The notes: generated by a model from the letters alone, not told the origin. 64,000 nucleotides of DNA from CAZPWQ01 sp964590495 (GCA_964590495.1 CAZPWQ010000001.1:58996-122995), one strand, 5' to 3'; counted from the stretch's first letter, positions 27,596 through 37,151 are shown. Translations and numbers: made by a program.

Positions 27596-28045
27596 CTAAT
27601 GAATTTCAGTTAATTGAAAATCTTGTTCAGAAATTTATAATGCTGATAATGATAAACTTTCGGCTTATGGTCTCAGGGCATTATTATAATGTGCTGACAT
27701 AAAATAGTAAAAGGTTTCTATAATATAACAGTTTGTTATCTATGTATTGCCTCAAGCTGTAAGTTCAATCTTAACTTTTGTTTAAGCGTAATATTTTTGC
27801 AGATATTGCAATTTTTTTGCTAATAAAGTGGAAAATATTTGAAAAATATAGAAATGAGGTGCTTATTACTTAAAATAAACTGGTGACTGACAGCAGATTT
27901 AACGGTTTCCTGTCAGTTTTAACCGAACTGCCGGTAAGAACGCTGAAAACGGTTAAATAAAATATCGAATGCACAAAATCCTCTAAACAGCGAAATATAA
28001 GGGTAATAAAAGCGTGAATGTATTCTTTAATTAACTAGGAGTATA
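27596..28045. promoter_or_regulatory. Divergent promoter region between the ASPIC operon and the LacI pair
   Basis: 450 AT-rich bases with no gene. It contains an 8-bp inverted repeat ACTGACAG (27886-27893) / CTGTCAGT (27910-27917) and two similar AACGGTT-centred sites (TTTAACGGTTT at 27898-27908; AAAACGGTTAAA at 27946-27957), the type of half-palindrome bound by LacI-family repressors. Operator role is inferred. An AGGAG ribosome-binding site sits just before the GTG at 28046. Confidence 0.45.
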
Positions 28046-29047
28046 GTGAAAGTAACACTTAAAGATATAGCAGATGAGACGGGATATTCAATTTCTACAG
28101 TTTCACGGGTCCTAAACGGATCAGATAAAATAAGCAAGAAAGCACGGCGGCAAATTTATCAAAGTGCAAAACGTCTGAACTACCCAATTTACCGCACACT
28201 TAATGGCGACAAAATAGTTGACTCGCTGAAAGTTTTTTTTATAGTAACGGGTTTCCATATAGGAGAGTTTTACTCATCGCTCTTTGAGGGGATGACAAAA
28301 GCAGCTGAAAAACATAATGCCCAAATATCTTTTATTGGCCTGAAAAAGCCATTTGATGAGACTCTGGATACCATAAGAGAATTAAGTAAGGAAAAGTATG
28401 AGGGGATGATATTGTTCGCGCCCGAGTTTGACAAGCAACATTATCAAAAAATACTTGATGTCTTGCCCGACCAGTTTCCTGTAGTCTCTAACGGACTCAT
28501 TGAAAATCCGGTTATATCGACCGTAACCTTTGACGGGTACAGCGGAGGATTTTTAGCCGCCGAGCATTTCCACAAAAAAAATTATAAGCAGTGTGGAATA
28601 ATCAGCGGACCTTTTGAAAAGTCTGATGCCCGGTACAGAACCAATGGATTTCGTGATTATATTTATCAGACTCATGACATGGAATTAACCTGGGAATATC
28701 CCGGGGATTTTACTTTCGAGTCAGGCATTGCAGCATTTAAATCATTTAAAAAAGCTGAAAATAAGCCAAGAGCTATCTTTGCAAGCAATGATTCAATGGG
28801 ACACGCATTTCTTGAAGAGGCTCTTGCCAACGATTACCGGGTACCCGAAGATCTTGCTTTGATAGGACATGATGACTTACCAATATGCCGGCGTCACCGG
28901 CCAACCATTTCTTCGATACATACAGATTATGAGAAGCTGGGTCTGGTAACCATGGAAAAGATGAAAGAGGTTTTATCAAACCCGGAACAACAACAGGGGG
29001 TTTTAAGCCTTGTACCTGTAACAGTAGCACCAAGAGAATCTTCATAG
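28046..29047 (+). CDS. LacI-family transcriptional regulator (first of tandem pair)
   Basis: 333 residues, GTG start with AGGAG four bases upstream. N-terminal LacI helix-turn-helix (VTLKDIADETGYSISTVSRVLNG, residues 2-24) with hinge, then a periplasmic-binding-protein-like sensor domain (about 60-333; GFHIGEFYSSLFEGMTKAA, RAIFASNDSMGHAF, DLALIGHDDLP). The family binds palindromic operators and responds to a sugar or derivative. It shares gene length and nearly all motifs with the genes at 29268 and 44529, so the three are recent paralogues. Likely target: the divergent ASPIC operon and/or SusCD pair 1, inferred from position. Confidence 0.93.
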   Translation: MKVTLKDIADETGYSISTVSRVLNGSDKISKKARRQIYQSAKRLNYPIYRTLNGDKIVDSLKVFFIVTGFHIGEFYSSLFEGMTKAAEKHNAQISFIGLKKPFDETLDTIRELSKEKYEGMILFAPEFDKQHYQKILDVLPDQFPVVSNGLIENPVISTVTFDGYSGGFLAAEHFHKKNYKQCGIISGPFEKSDARYRTNGFRDYIYQTHDMELTWEYPGDFTFESGIAAFKSFKKAENKPRAIFASNDSMGHAFLEEALANDYRVPEDLALIGHDDLPICRRHRPTISSIHTDYEKLGLVTMEKMKEVLSNPEQQQGVLSLVPVTVAPRESS

Positions 29048-29048
29048 G

Positions 29049-29110
29049 CCAGATGCTGGATACGGGATTCCGGATGCTACCGGTTACCGTGTTCTTTTTA
29101 CTGGATGCTG
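29049..29110. repeat. Degenerate heptad repeat (GGATGCT/GGATACC family)
   Basis: Several GATGCTGGATAC / GATTCCGGATGC / CTGGATGCTGG segments with near 7-bp spacing, immediately after the LacI stop. Same family as the tandem array at 48589-48672 and the traces at 30302 and 37430. Confidence 0.6.
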
Positions 29111-29267
29111 GAATAATCGCACAATACCATTTAAATAAAGACCTGTAAATTTCTTATTTTTTTAATAGTTATGCCTAAATTAAATAATTAACGTTAGAAA
29201 TATTTTTTCCTTAATTTAAAAGGTTAAATAACAATAACACTTGATTTTTTAAATAAATTATAAATTA

Positions 29268-30266
29268 TTGAAGGTAACATTAAAAGATATTGCTGAAGAC
29301 ACGGGATATTCAATATCAACTATTTCCCGCGTGTTAAACGGATTGGATAAAACAAGTTCAAAAGCAAGGAAAGAAATTATCAAAAGTGCGCGTAAACTTA
29401 ATTATCCCATACATAAAAAGCTTGACGGGACGGCAGCAAGCGGTATGCTTGATGTACTTCTGATTACCGGTATTGAAATAGGTGAGTTTTACGCCTCTTT
29501 TTTTAATGGGCTGAATAACGCTGCCAACCGTGAAAAAGTCAGGTTGAGTTTATCCAGCCTTGAAAGCAACGTGCCCAAAGTAGAAGCAATAGCGGATAAA
29601 ATTGAAAGAGAATCTTTTAACGGTCTTATCATTAATGTACCTGGATTCAGTACAGTACACTACAGAAAGTTAAAAAAATTATTACCAGGCGATTTTCCGG
29701 TAGTCTCCAATGAAGTATTGAACAATCAGGTTTTCGATACTGTCGGATTTGACAACTATGGCGGGGGCCACCTTGTGGCAAAGCATTTTTATGACAGGAA
29801 TTATCATTCCTGTGGCGTAATACGGGGACCGGAAGACAAAAATGTCTCGCGTCAAAGAGCTCACGGGTTTAATGATTTTCTAAAAAGTAAACCGGGGATG
29901 GATTTACTCTGGGAATTTAACGGCGATTTCACCGTGGAGTCGGGTGTTGAAGCTTTCCGGGCTTTCGAAAAGCTTGAAAATAAACCGCGGGCTGTATTTG
30001 CATGTAATGATACGATGTGCCAGTCTTTTATAAAGGAAGCAATGGTTAAAGGCTACAATTTTCCTGAAGATATTGCGATTGCCGGATTTGATGACCTTCC
30101 GTTATGTTCAAGACATAATCCGACTATTTCTTCGGTACATACCAATTACGAGGCGTTAGGCGGCGTTTCCATTCAAAAAATGAAAGAAATGCTGGCTGAT
30201 TCCGACCAGCCAAAGGGCTTGTTAAGCCTGGTACCGGTTAAGCTTAATGTCAGGGGGTCTTCCTAG
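29268..30266 (+). CDS. LacI-family transcriptional regulator (second of tandem pair)
   Basis: 332 residues, initiated by TTG at 29268; the conserved family N-terminus (KVTLKDIAEDTGYSISTISR) begins at residue 2, so an upstream start is not needed. Helix-turn-helix at 2-24; sensor domain from about 60 (TGIEIGEFYASFFNGLNNAA, RAVFACNDTMCQSF, DIAIAGFDDLP). It lies 220 bases after its paralogue, separated by heptad repeats and an AT-rich promoter-like stretch, so it is probably transcribed separately. Effector unknown; paralogues with different sensor pockets may read different sugars of one glycan. Confidence 0.92.
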   Translation: MKVTLKDIAEDTGYSISTISRVLNGLDKTSSKARKEIIKSARKLNYPIHKKLDGTAASGMLDVLLITGIEIGEFYASFFNGLNNAANREKVRLSLSSLESNVPKVEAIADKIERESFNGLIINVPGFSTVHYRKLKKLLPGDFPVVSNEVLNNQVFDTVGFDNYGGGHLVAKHFYDRNYHSCGVIRGPEDKNVSRQRAHGFNDFLKSKPGMDLLWEFNGDFTVESGVEAFRAFEKLENKPRAVFACNDTMCQSFIKEAMVKGYNFPEDIAIAGFDDLPLCSRHNPTISSVHTNYEALGGVSIQKMKEMLADSDQPKGLLSLVPVKLNVRGSS

Positions 30267-30300
30267 CCCTCCTGCGCACAAGGCTTAGGAGGGTAAAATG
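30266..30300. repeat. 35-bp hairpin repeat (CCCTCCT...AGGAGGG), copy A
   Basis: Starts at the last base of the LacI stop codon: CCCTCCT and AGGAGGG arms enclose GCGCACAAGGCTT. An inverted copy with about 31 of 35 positions alike lies at 35636-35670 just after the sulfatase gene. It probably ends transcription in both places. Confidence 0.65.
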
Positions 30301-30612
30301 CTAGATGCCGGATACTGGATGCCGGATATTTGGTGCTTGATACTACCTGGATCTCCAACATTCCCCTCCTCGGAGGAGTGGACCGCTCATGGTTTTTATG
30401 AGCGGGACGGGGTGGGTTTGAAAATGGCAATCAAACTTTTAATTCTCGTACCGTTGCTCTGCGGCGGTACGAAGATCGGAGGCTCTGTCTCTGATTTGCT
30501 GCCTTTCGTTCAGCCTTAACAGCGACAGCATAATAAAATGTACTAGCTTGATTTACTCACCGGGTGACAAACCCAGTCGCCAGGTGAGAAATGTAGGTTA
30601 CCGCCACCCGAG
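30301..30612. repeat. Repeat-rich intergenic stretch between convergent genes
   Basis: No gene supported. It contains a heptad trace (GATGCCGGATACTGGATGCC, 30305-30324), a GC-rich dispersed repeat with CCCCTCCTCGGAGG (about 30363-30420), and the hairpin CGTACCG (30447-30453) / CGGTACG (30465-30471) whose loop carries GCTCTGC, a member of the GCAGAGC-tip family also at 3810 and 55146. Confidence 0.6.
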
Positions 30613-31992
30613 CTATTCATAGCTGAAATCCAGCTTTTCAAGTCCTTTTTGTACATCTTCATTTTGCATAAAAAGATCCCAGAGAAGTCCGCTGCGATGA
30701 TTTTCTATCATTACGACAATTGGACCTTGGTCGATAGCCAGATATCGCTCCGGATACCATTCATCATCGATACTAAAGGCGTCATAGAATCCATATTTAC
30801 CCCATATTTTATCTCCCAGATCAAAGTAGAAATGTTTTAGTGCCTCCATAGACTCTTCAGGAGTATAGGGAAAGGAAGATAAAGCAGCGGTAGGAGTTAT
30901 TACTCCAAGATCGGAATCCTTTCCCGGTTTATGGCCTGCATAACCGTTAGGTGAATAACTTGCCGTCAGACCCCAGGCCCCTTCTCCATAACCTTCGTAA
31001 CCATTGGGATTTTCAATGCACCACTGGCGGTTGATCAGTGTATGATTACGATTATGCTCCCAGTAATCGGCATACCTGTCTGTCAGATTTCTCGGATCCA
31101 GCCCGAGATAAGAGTAGTGTGCCCAGAATAAAGGTCCGCCATACTGTTCTGCTCCATTATGTCGAAGGTCCAGACTATAGCCATATTGCTCGTGTCCCTC
31201 CAACTTCATATCTCCGCCGCGGGCCCATCCCTGATGATAGGCTCCCGCATCTATGCCATGAGTCGGAGATGCCGCAGCAAGAATATAGGTAATCAATACT
31301 TCATTATAGCCCTCAAGGGGAAAATCCATTTCCCATTCATATTCGGGCGACCAGTGCCAGTATAGCACATTTTCTTCCCCGTCTTTGGTATGCCAGTTCC
31401 ATTCTACCTCGCGCCAGAGTGTATCAATCTTTGCGGCCAGTTGCTGTTCCCGTGTATTTCCATCCTCCAGATACTGTTTTACCGTAATCAGCCCCTGTAC
31501 CAGAAAGGCGGTTTCGACAAGATCCCCCCCGTTATCTTTCTGGCTGAATGGTTTCACTTCTCCGGTTTCACCAAACATCCAATGGGGCCATACACCATGA
31601 AAGCGATCGGCCTCTTCAAGAAATCCGACGATCTTTTCGAAACGCTCCACTCCCTCTTCTCGGGTAATGAATCCGCGTTCGATGCCAACAATAATGGCCA
31701 TAAGTCCGAAACCGGATCCGCCGGACGTTACTACATTTTTATCATCCTGTGGATACACGCCATCCACATGGTAGCGCTCCCTGGCCATACCGGAGTTCGG
31801 CTCGGCACCGTCCCAGAAGTATTGGAAGGTCGCATATTGAACCGAATCAAGTAGGGCTTCATCGCTGAGTCCGGGAGTTTCTGCTTGTTTATCAGATGAT
31901 TGCTGGTTACAGCCCTGGAAGGATATGAAACCAAACAGCAAGGCCACAAGCCAGAAAGATGCTTTTGTCGGGATAAGTTTAAACATGGTCAT
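30613..31992 (-). CDS. Glucoamylase-like / GH144-type glycoside hydrolase lipoprotein
   Basis: 459 residues. Lipobox ISFQGC, lipid Cys28, so exported. The Glycoamylase domain (PF10091; alpha/alpha barrel) is evident from FQYFWDGAEPNSGMARER (about 56-74), TSGGSGFGLMAII (88-101), GDLVETAFLVQGL (about 158-170) and GPIVVMIENHRSGLLWDLFM near the C-terminus. Characterised members of GH144 are endo-beta-1,2-glucanases; many relatives are untested. Last gene of the leftward carbohydrate locus, 43 bases after the PHP-family gene, so likely co-transcribed with it. Cleaves a glucan-type or related linkage outside the cytoplasm; linkage is not readable from the sequence. Confidence 0.87.
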   Translation of the reverse strand: MTMFKLIPTKASFWLVALLFGFISFQGCNQQSSDKQAETPGLSDEALLDSVQYATFQYFWDGAEPNSGMARERYHVDGVYPQDDKNVVTSGGSGFGLMAIIVGIERGFITREEGVERFEKIVGFLEEADRFHGVWPHWMFGETGEVKPFSQKDNGGDLVETAFLVQGLITVKQYLEDGNTREQQLAAKIDTLWREVEWNWHTKDGEENVLYWHWSPEYEWEMDFPLEGYNEVLITYILAAASPTHGIDAGAYHQGWARGGDMKLEGHEQYGYSLDLRHNGAEQYGGPLFWAHYSYLGLDPRNLTDRYADYWEHNRNHTLINRQWCIENPNGYEGYGEGAWGLTASYSPNGYAGHKPGKDSDLGVITPTAALSSFPYTPEESMEALKHFYFDLGDKIWGKYGFYDAFSIDDEWYPERYLAIDQGPIVVMIENHRSGLLWDLFMQNEDVQKGLEKLDFSYE

Positions 31993-32035
31993 TAGTTTTT
32001 AATATTAATATAGTCTGGTTAAAGTTCCGGAACTG

Positions 32036-33241
32036 CTACTTCTTTGTTCTGATAAACGGCTGGGTCCACGCCACTTCAACCTCTCCTTCGGCATACGGAT
32101 TCGTTTTTGTTTTGTCGGAAATGATCTTGGCCCGGACATACATCTCATCGCCCGAAAATGTATAAGAAGCCGAATTTCCATTTACGGAATCCAGCAATTC
32201 AGCGGTCGGAGTTTCCGTATTAGAGGGCGTACCTATAAACTGTGTAGTGTAGTTTATTCCTTCTTCCGCCTCGACCTCTACCGACAGATTGTTTCCGTCA
32301 AACCTGATATCTTTTAGCCGTACTCCGGTCGAAGCATAGAAATCACCCCGTTCCATTGCGGAAATCAGCGAGTCGGGGTTGAGAGCATTGCTTTTCACAT
32401 AAATCCATCCGCGGCCGGGGTTGGCCTGTTTAGAATTAATTTCCTGATAATTATGGGCATCGTCCACCGCTATGCCGTACATCACCGGCTTTCCCTCCAT
32501 CAGGTAATGGGTAATTACTTCATCCCACATCTGTTCTGTACCCGACCGCAGGGAATCACCATAATTGTTAACATGGGGATGACCGTTATACACCTCGAAA
32601 AACTGTTCGCCTTCCAGGCTTTTAAGATCTTCGGACGTTACCGCCCAGCCGAAGTTCGGATGGTTGATATGCGGGAACATCGGCTCTCCGGTATCCTCCC
32701 GCTGTTCCAATACGGCATCAATATTATTCTGCATCACATCTGCCACACTGTTCCCACCCTGTGGCTCGATCAGCTCCCGGACGTTGGTTGCATTTACATG
32801 AACAGGCTTATCCTCGAACCCGTCAGTAATCTCTTCGGATTTAATGAGCAGGAAAGACTCTTCTTCTTCAAAAAGTATCCGGTATTCCTCCAGCGTCTTC
32901 AGTCTCACCCGGTAGTGATCATCATGCTCTTCAAAATCCACCCATGTGCTGTCAAAACGTTCAAGGTATTGTTGAAAGGTTTCCTCACGGGGGGTGTTTT
33001 TTTCTACTTCTATCCACTTCTCCCCTTCCGCCAGGATGTTGTGATCCGAAAGTGCCACGAAATCATATCCGTGATCTTTATACCAATCCATGATCATTTC
33101 CGGATAATCATCGCCGTCGCTCCAATAGGAATGGGTGTGGAGATTGCCTTTATACCATTGGGATTGGGGTTGTTCTGTACAACCTATCAGCAAGGATGAC
33201 ATGATCAGTAATGTCCCACGTCGCATTAAATTAATTATCAT
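32036..33241 (-). CDS. CehA/McbA-type PHP-domain metallohydrolase lipoprotein
   Basis: 401 residues. Lipobox SLLIGC, lipid Cys21. PHP-fold metal ligands are visible: GNLHTHSYWSDG (His35, His37 and the following Asp) and ALSDHN (Asp66, His67), with further His residues at HINHP and DDAHN. The C-terminal third (about 315-401) is a beta domain. Exported PHP proteins in glycan loci are presumed to hydrolyse phosphoesters or, as in CehA, other esters. It lies between the GH43 gene and the GH144-like gene, 43 bases from the latter. Reaction unknown, export and fold well supported. Confidence 0.85.
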   Translation of the reverse strand: MIINLMRRGTLLIMSSLLIGCTEQPQSQWYKGNLHTHSYWSDGDDYPEMIMDWYKDHGYDFVALSDHNILAEGEKWIEVEKNTPREETFQQYLERFDSTWVDFEEHDDHYRVRLKTLEEYRILFEEEESFLLIKSEEITDGFEDKPVHVNATNVRELIEPQGGNSVADVMQNNIDAVLEQREDTGEPMFPHINHPNFGWAVTSEDLKSLEGEQFFEVYNGHPHVNNYGDSLRSGTEQMWDEVITHYLMEGKPVMYGIAVDDAHNYQEINSKQANPGRGWIYVKSNALNPDSLISAMERGDFYASTGVRLKDIRFDGNNLSVEVEAEEGINYTTQFIGTPSNTETPTAELLDSVNGNSASYTFSGDEMYVRAKIISDKTKTNPYAEGEVEVAWTQPFIRTKK

Positions 33242-33347
33242 AATTTCCTCTTACTCATAAAAACTTTCAAAATGTTAATATTGATATATGCCTCCTCGGA
33301 ACCTCAAAGAATCGTATCCTGATACTGAACGACCCTTCCGTGGGAGA

Positions 33348-33522
33348 TTAATCCCCCTTAAAAAAGGGGGTGCGGCTTTAGCCGCGGGGGTTGTTTCCAT
33401 GGTAACGGCTTTATCAACGCGACAGCAATAAATTGTAATATAGTTGGATTCACGTTTCCATTTCTTAGACAAAGATGGTCCAACAACCCCCTTTAATTCC
33501 CCCTTTGTTAAGGGGGATTTCT
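33348..33522. repeat. Inverted-repeat element (ATCCCCCTTAA ends), MITE-like
   Basis: Arms ATCCCCCTTAA (from 33351) and TTAAGGGGGAT (to about 33520), with inner GGGGGTTGTT / AACAACCCCC arms, enclose about 85 bases without a gene. The whole element lies between the GH43 stop and the PHP gene start (33242-33612). An open frame through it on the minus strand only reflects the repeat. Confidence 0.6.
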
Positions 33523-33612
33523 TCTCCACGGTTTCAGGAATTACCCGAACATTCATCGTTGGCACTGCATATTTATCTGCAACATTTATATAGTTTTCAG
33601 TCAAATACAAAA

Positions 33613-35364
33613 TCATTCAGCCTCCGTTACAGGACTTCTTTCGGAAATACCATTTTCATTGAACGCTTCGATGGCAAAGTAATAGTCAGGATCAACATTT
33701 AACCCATTCAGCTGATAAGTAGTATCCCGGTATACCATCACCGAATTGTACAACTTATCCGGGATGATTCCATAATACAAATGGTATCCCTGCGCTCCTT
33801 CCACACTGGTCCATTTCAAATGTGCTTCTCTCCGGTCCTCTCCCCGTTCTGCCCGGAAGTTGGTTACCTCGTTTGGTTTTTCCCCGGCGCCCTTTCCAAA
33901 TATCCTCAGCCCGGAAACAGCCAGGTTCTGAATAGGGATATGGTAATTAGTGAAGCGTACGTACCGGGCCTGCTGTGGAGAAGCGAGTTCGGTATAATCA
34001 TTAGGAACATCTTGATTATTTTCTCTTTTATCGATTAAAACGTTCCAGTTTTCACCGTCCAGGGAATGCTCAATCAGATACTGGTGATAAAGCGTATCGG
34101 GCTTACCATAAATATCCGATTCGTAATCTGTATAATTGATCTGAACGGCTCTTATCTCGCTCTCCTCTTCCAGGTCGATGGTAAGCCACTCCCCTTCTTC
34201 GCCTGTTTCTGCCACCCAGAAGGTCTTGATCTCTTCGTCAACAGCATTCTCCGGACTGAAATCAGCGTGAACGGAGGAGGCTGTCACCGGCTTATCATAA
34301 GACAATAACATCCAGCCGGTAAACCAGTCTTCGCGGCCCCGCTCTTCGGAGGAAGGCAGGTAATGGGGATAATCGCCGTAGGCGGTATTGGTATATAACT
34401 GACCGTCCTCATCAAAGCCGGCAGGAAACTGCCCGATGCGCCGTTCAAAATTAAAATTTATGCCTACAACCATCGTTCCGTAATGCCAGTAGTTCCCGTA
34501 GGGATCCTGCACTGTACTCCCATGACCCGCTCCCCGGATAAAACCGCCCGGCTTGTAGGAAAACGGACTGTATTCTTCATAAGTAAAAGGGCCGAGCGGA
34601 TGATCCGAGGTATAGACACCGTCCCCGTACACATTCCACTGTGTTCCGGGTGCCGCATATTGCAGGTAATATTTGCCATCATGTTTGTTCATCCAGGGAC
34701 CTTCAATGAATGGATCGAGATCTCCACCCTCATGGTTTTCGCCAAACCGTTCCCAGCCGTGCTTTTCGGGCTCCAGGTTAAACAGATCCCGGTTTTCACC
34801 GACCGGAAGAAAATAGTTATCCGGATCCAGCTCTACTCCCCAGATGGGATGTACATTCGAGGAGCCGCGGTACATGTACACACTGCCGTCATCATCCACA
34901 AATAGCGCGGGATCGTGAACGGGAGTCAACGGTATCAGGGAAGCAGCGCCCTGCCAGGTTCCAACCTGGGGATTGTCGGTAAAGATTACATTCTGCCAGC
35001 CAGAGGGGTTGGCTAATGCAATGAGCAGGGAATCATTCATCGGCCACGCGCCCGGTGCATTCGAGGATTCGAAAAACCAGTTTTGCGGCCGTACGAATTC
35101 CCATTCGCTCAAGTCATCCGACATCCAATACCCCTGGGACCGGGTCACGAACATAAAATACTTGTCTCTGAACGGTACTACTGCCGGATCGGCACCTGAA
35201 CGAAACGACATGCCACGGGATGTATGCGTTACACTGTATGTGTAATCTATGTTGATCGGGTTTGCGTAGGTACTGTAACTTTCTTTAGTGGTATTCTCAC
35301 TGCAGAATTGCAAAAATACTGCTGCAAAGATGAATACGAGAAAGTTTAATAGGTATTTTTGCAT
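33613..35364 (-). CDS. GH43-family glycosidase with F5/8-type C and fibronectin-III domains
   Basis: 583 residues. Export signal ends LQFC (Cys21, a slightly unusual lipobox). The five-bladed GH43 propeller occupies about 33-335 and shows the three expected acids: Asp59 in GADPAVV (base), Asp151 in VHDPALF (pKa modulator) and Glu221 in FIEGPW (acid). A discoidin/F5/8 type C carbohydrate-binding domain (about 350-490; ASSVHADFSPENAVDEE, FWVAE) and an FnIII domain (about 495-583; VTNFRAERGED, YHLYYG) follow. GH43 enzymes remove arabinose, xylose or galactose residues. It is flanked by sulfatase and PHP genes; gaps of more than 300 bases on both sides suggest its own promoter or read-through. 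Confidence 0.88.
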   Translation of the reverse strand: MQKYLLNFLVFIFAAVFLQFCSENTTKESYSTYANPINIDYTYSVTHTSRGMSFRSGADPAVVPFRDKYFMFVTRSQGYWMSDDLSEWEFVRPQNWFFESSNAPGAWPMNDSLLIALANPSGWQNVIFTDNPQVGTWQGAASLIPLTPVHDPALFVDDDGSVYMYRGSSNVHPIWGVELDPDNYFLPVGENRDLFNLEPEKHGWERFGENHEGGDLDPFIEGPWMNKHDGKYYLQYAAPGTQWNVYGDGVYTSDHPLGPFTYEEYSPFSYKPGGFIRGAGHGSTVQDPYGNYWHYGTMVVGINFNFERRIGQFPAGFDEDGQLYTNTAYGDYPHYLPSSEERGREDWFTGWMLLSYDKPVTASSVHADFSPENAVDEEIKTFWVAETGEEGEWLTIDLEEESEIRAVQINYTDYESDIYGKPDTLYHQYLIEHSLDGENWNVLIDKRENNQDVPNDYTELASPQQARYVRFTNYHIPIQNLAVSGLRIFGKGAGEKPNEVTNFRAERGEDRREAHLKWTSVEGAQGYHLYYGIIPDKLYNSVMVYRDTTYQLNGLNVDPDYYFAIEAFNENGISERSPVTEAE

Positions 35365-35675
35365 TTTAATTTTTTATGAATAAAAATTGTGCTACCGATT
35401 AACGTCGCTGTTTTGAGCCTCCTCATTCATCCGTTTCAAGCGTGGACGCTTGAAATAGCCAAGGGATGGCTTCTCAGTCAGACCTGTCAGGTTTTCAAAA
35501 CCTGACAGGTCTATAATGCAACTTCATGATCAATATTCAACCATTTCAATGCGTTAGTTATCAGTTATGGGTTAATACGTGTCCCCTTGTTCATCCGGTA
35601 TCCCCTACTACGCCAAGGCTTCGTAGGGCAGGCAGCATTTTACCCTCCGAAGCCTTGCGCACAGGAGGGCCAGCC
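35365..35675. repeat. Hairpin-packed gap between GH43 and sulfatase genes
   Basis: No gene. Contents: hairpin TTTCAAGCG-TGGA-CGCTTGAAA (35434-35455); the perfect 33-base palindrome AGACCTGTCAGGTTTT-C-AAAACCTGACAGGTCT (35480-35512); a CCCTACTACG...CGTAGGG hairpin (about 35603-35628); and copy B of the CCCTCCT/AGGAGGG hairpin (35636-35670), which directly follows the sulfatase stop and may terminate it. Confidence 0.7.
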
Positions 35676-37151
35676 TTAATTTCCTTCCAGCTTTTCATCC
35701 GCCTGCCAGTTGAACCGGCGAAGCGGAATTTGCATGGCACCCGTTGATTCCATCTTGTCAAAAAGTCTGTTTCGCATCTCATTTCTGAGTTCCTGATACT
35801 GAGGAACTTCAATAAGATTGTGCCGTTCCTGCGGGTCTTCCTGCAGGTCATATAATTCATTCATATCCCACACTCCGTGATACCAGATATATTTGTACCG
35901 GTCACCCCGCAGGGAAAAGGTCGTTGGAGTATGCGGAAAAGCCGCTTCCCAATAATATTCATACAAAAATTCGCGGTCCCGCTCCTCTTTTCCACCGGTT
36001 AACAGAGGCAGAAAAGAGAGCCCGTCCATTTCAATATTCGTTTGGGTGCCTGTTAATTCAAGCAGGGTTGGAGCGATATCGATGTTCCGCACCAACTCTT
36101 CGACAACCGTTCCGGCCTCAATATAGCCGGGAGACCAGGCAAGCATCGGGACACGCATCGATTCCTCATAGGCCTGTCGCTTATCGATCAGACCATGTTC
36201 ACCATGCAAAAAGCCGTTATCTCCCATGTAGATGACAAGAGTGTTTTCCGCAAGCCCACTTTCTTCGAGATAGTCGAGGACCCGTCCTACACTTTCATCG
36301 AGAGCCAGCAGAGTTTCGATGTAGGCACGATAAAACTGATTAAAATTAAAATCTCCGTGGAACATATAGTCAACGCCGTGCCAGCTGTAGCGCTGCTCTT
36401 TTACCCAGTCGGGTTTGGTGCGGTAATTGCGTTCCGTATTGTCCATGGTTTCGGGATATTCAATTTCAATATCCTCAAAATATCCGTCATGACGTTCGGC
36501 AGGTTCAAATTCGGCATGAACAGCCTTGTGGGAAAGATAGAGAAAGAAGGGCTCATCCGGATTATCTTCGCGTTCACCAAGCCAGTCGACAGCGAAGTCG
36601 GTCAAAATATCGCTGGTATATCCCTCATATTCATCTCGCTCTCCGTCTACATTCAGAGTTGGATTTGAATACACCCCCTGGCCGCGGAAACTTACCCACC
36701 GGTCCCAGCCGGGCATTGGATCATCATCCACTTCTCCCATATGCCATTTTCCGATATAGGCCGTTTTGTAGTCATTTTGCTGAACATCTTCGTTAAAAAA
36801 CCGTGTCCCTTCGGGGATCGGACTCGTGTTATCCACTACCCTGTGTTTATGTGCGTATTGACCGGTAAGAATCGAAGCCCTGCTGGGTGAACAAAGTGAA
36901 GTAGTCACAAATGCATTTTTCAGATGAACGCCCTCCCGCGCCATGCGATCCATGGAAGGGGTTTCAATATAGGAAGGAGCATCTTCATGAAAACCCATGA
37001 AGTCATGACGATGATCATCACTCAGTATGAAAACCACGTTCGTCGGTGCATCATCGGATCGGTCTTGGGCTGCGGCAGTTATAAGTCCTGATACTGTTAA
37101 AAGAAGCAGGATTTGTGCTGTGAGTATATTAAATTTCAATCTGTATATCAT
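35676..37151 (-). CDS. S1-family sulfatase, periplasmic
   Basis: 491 residues with a cleavable signal peptide (about 1-28, ITAAAQ). Sulfatase core (PF00884): metal-binding Asp45-Asp46 in LSDDHRHD, the formylglycine motif C87-S-P-S-R in SLCSPSRASILTG, GKWHMG and MGDNGFLHGEHGL. Cys87 is the residue converted to formylglycine by an FGE or AtsB-type maturase encoded elsewhere. It removes sulfate esters from an oligosaccharide. It is 302 bases downstream of the second sulfatase; the two are only moderately alike, so they probably attack different positions. Position specificity cannot be deduced. Confidence 0.92.
   Translation of the reverse strand: MIYRLKFNILTAQILLLLTVSGLITAAAQDRSDDAPTNVVFILSDDHRHDFMGFHEDAPSYIETPSMDRMAREGVHLKNAFVTTSLCSPSRASILTGQYAHKHRVVDNTSPIPEGTRFFNEDVQQNDYKTAYIGKWHMGEVDDDPMPGWDRWVSFRGQGVYSNPTLNVDGERDEYEGYTSDILTDFAVDWLGEREDNPDEPFFLYLSHKAVHAEFEPAERHDGYFEDIEIEYPETMDNTERNYRTKPDWVKEQRYSWHGVDYMFHGDFNFNQFYRAYIETLLALDESVGRVLDYLEESGLAENTLVIYMGDNGFLHGEHGLIDKRQAYEESMRVPMLAWSPGYIEAGTVVEELVRNIDIAPTLLELTGTQTNIEMDGLSFLPLLTGGKEERDREFLYEYYWEAAFPHTPTTFSLRGDRYKYIWYHGVWDMNELYDLQEDPQERHNLIEVPQYQELRNEMRNRLFDKMESTGAMQIPLRRFNWQADEKLEGN

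Noticed and set aside
32453..33199. 248-residue plus-strand frame opposite the PHP gene
   Set aside because: Antisense shadow; the minus-strand frame has a lipobox and complete PHP motifs.
33275..33616. 113-residue open frame on the minus strand between GH43 and PHP genes
   Set aside because: It runs through the C-rich inverted repeat (KKSPLTKGELKGVV / PPFLRGI pattern) and has no Shine-Dalgarno; repeat-derived false ORF.
35591..35860. 89-residue frame overlapping the sulfatase 3' end
   Set aside because: Built from the CCCTCCT hairpin and out of frame with the sulfatase; no independent support.
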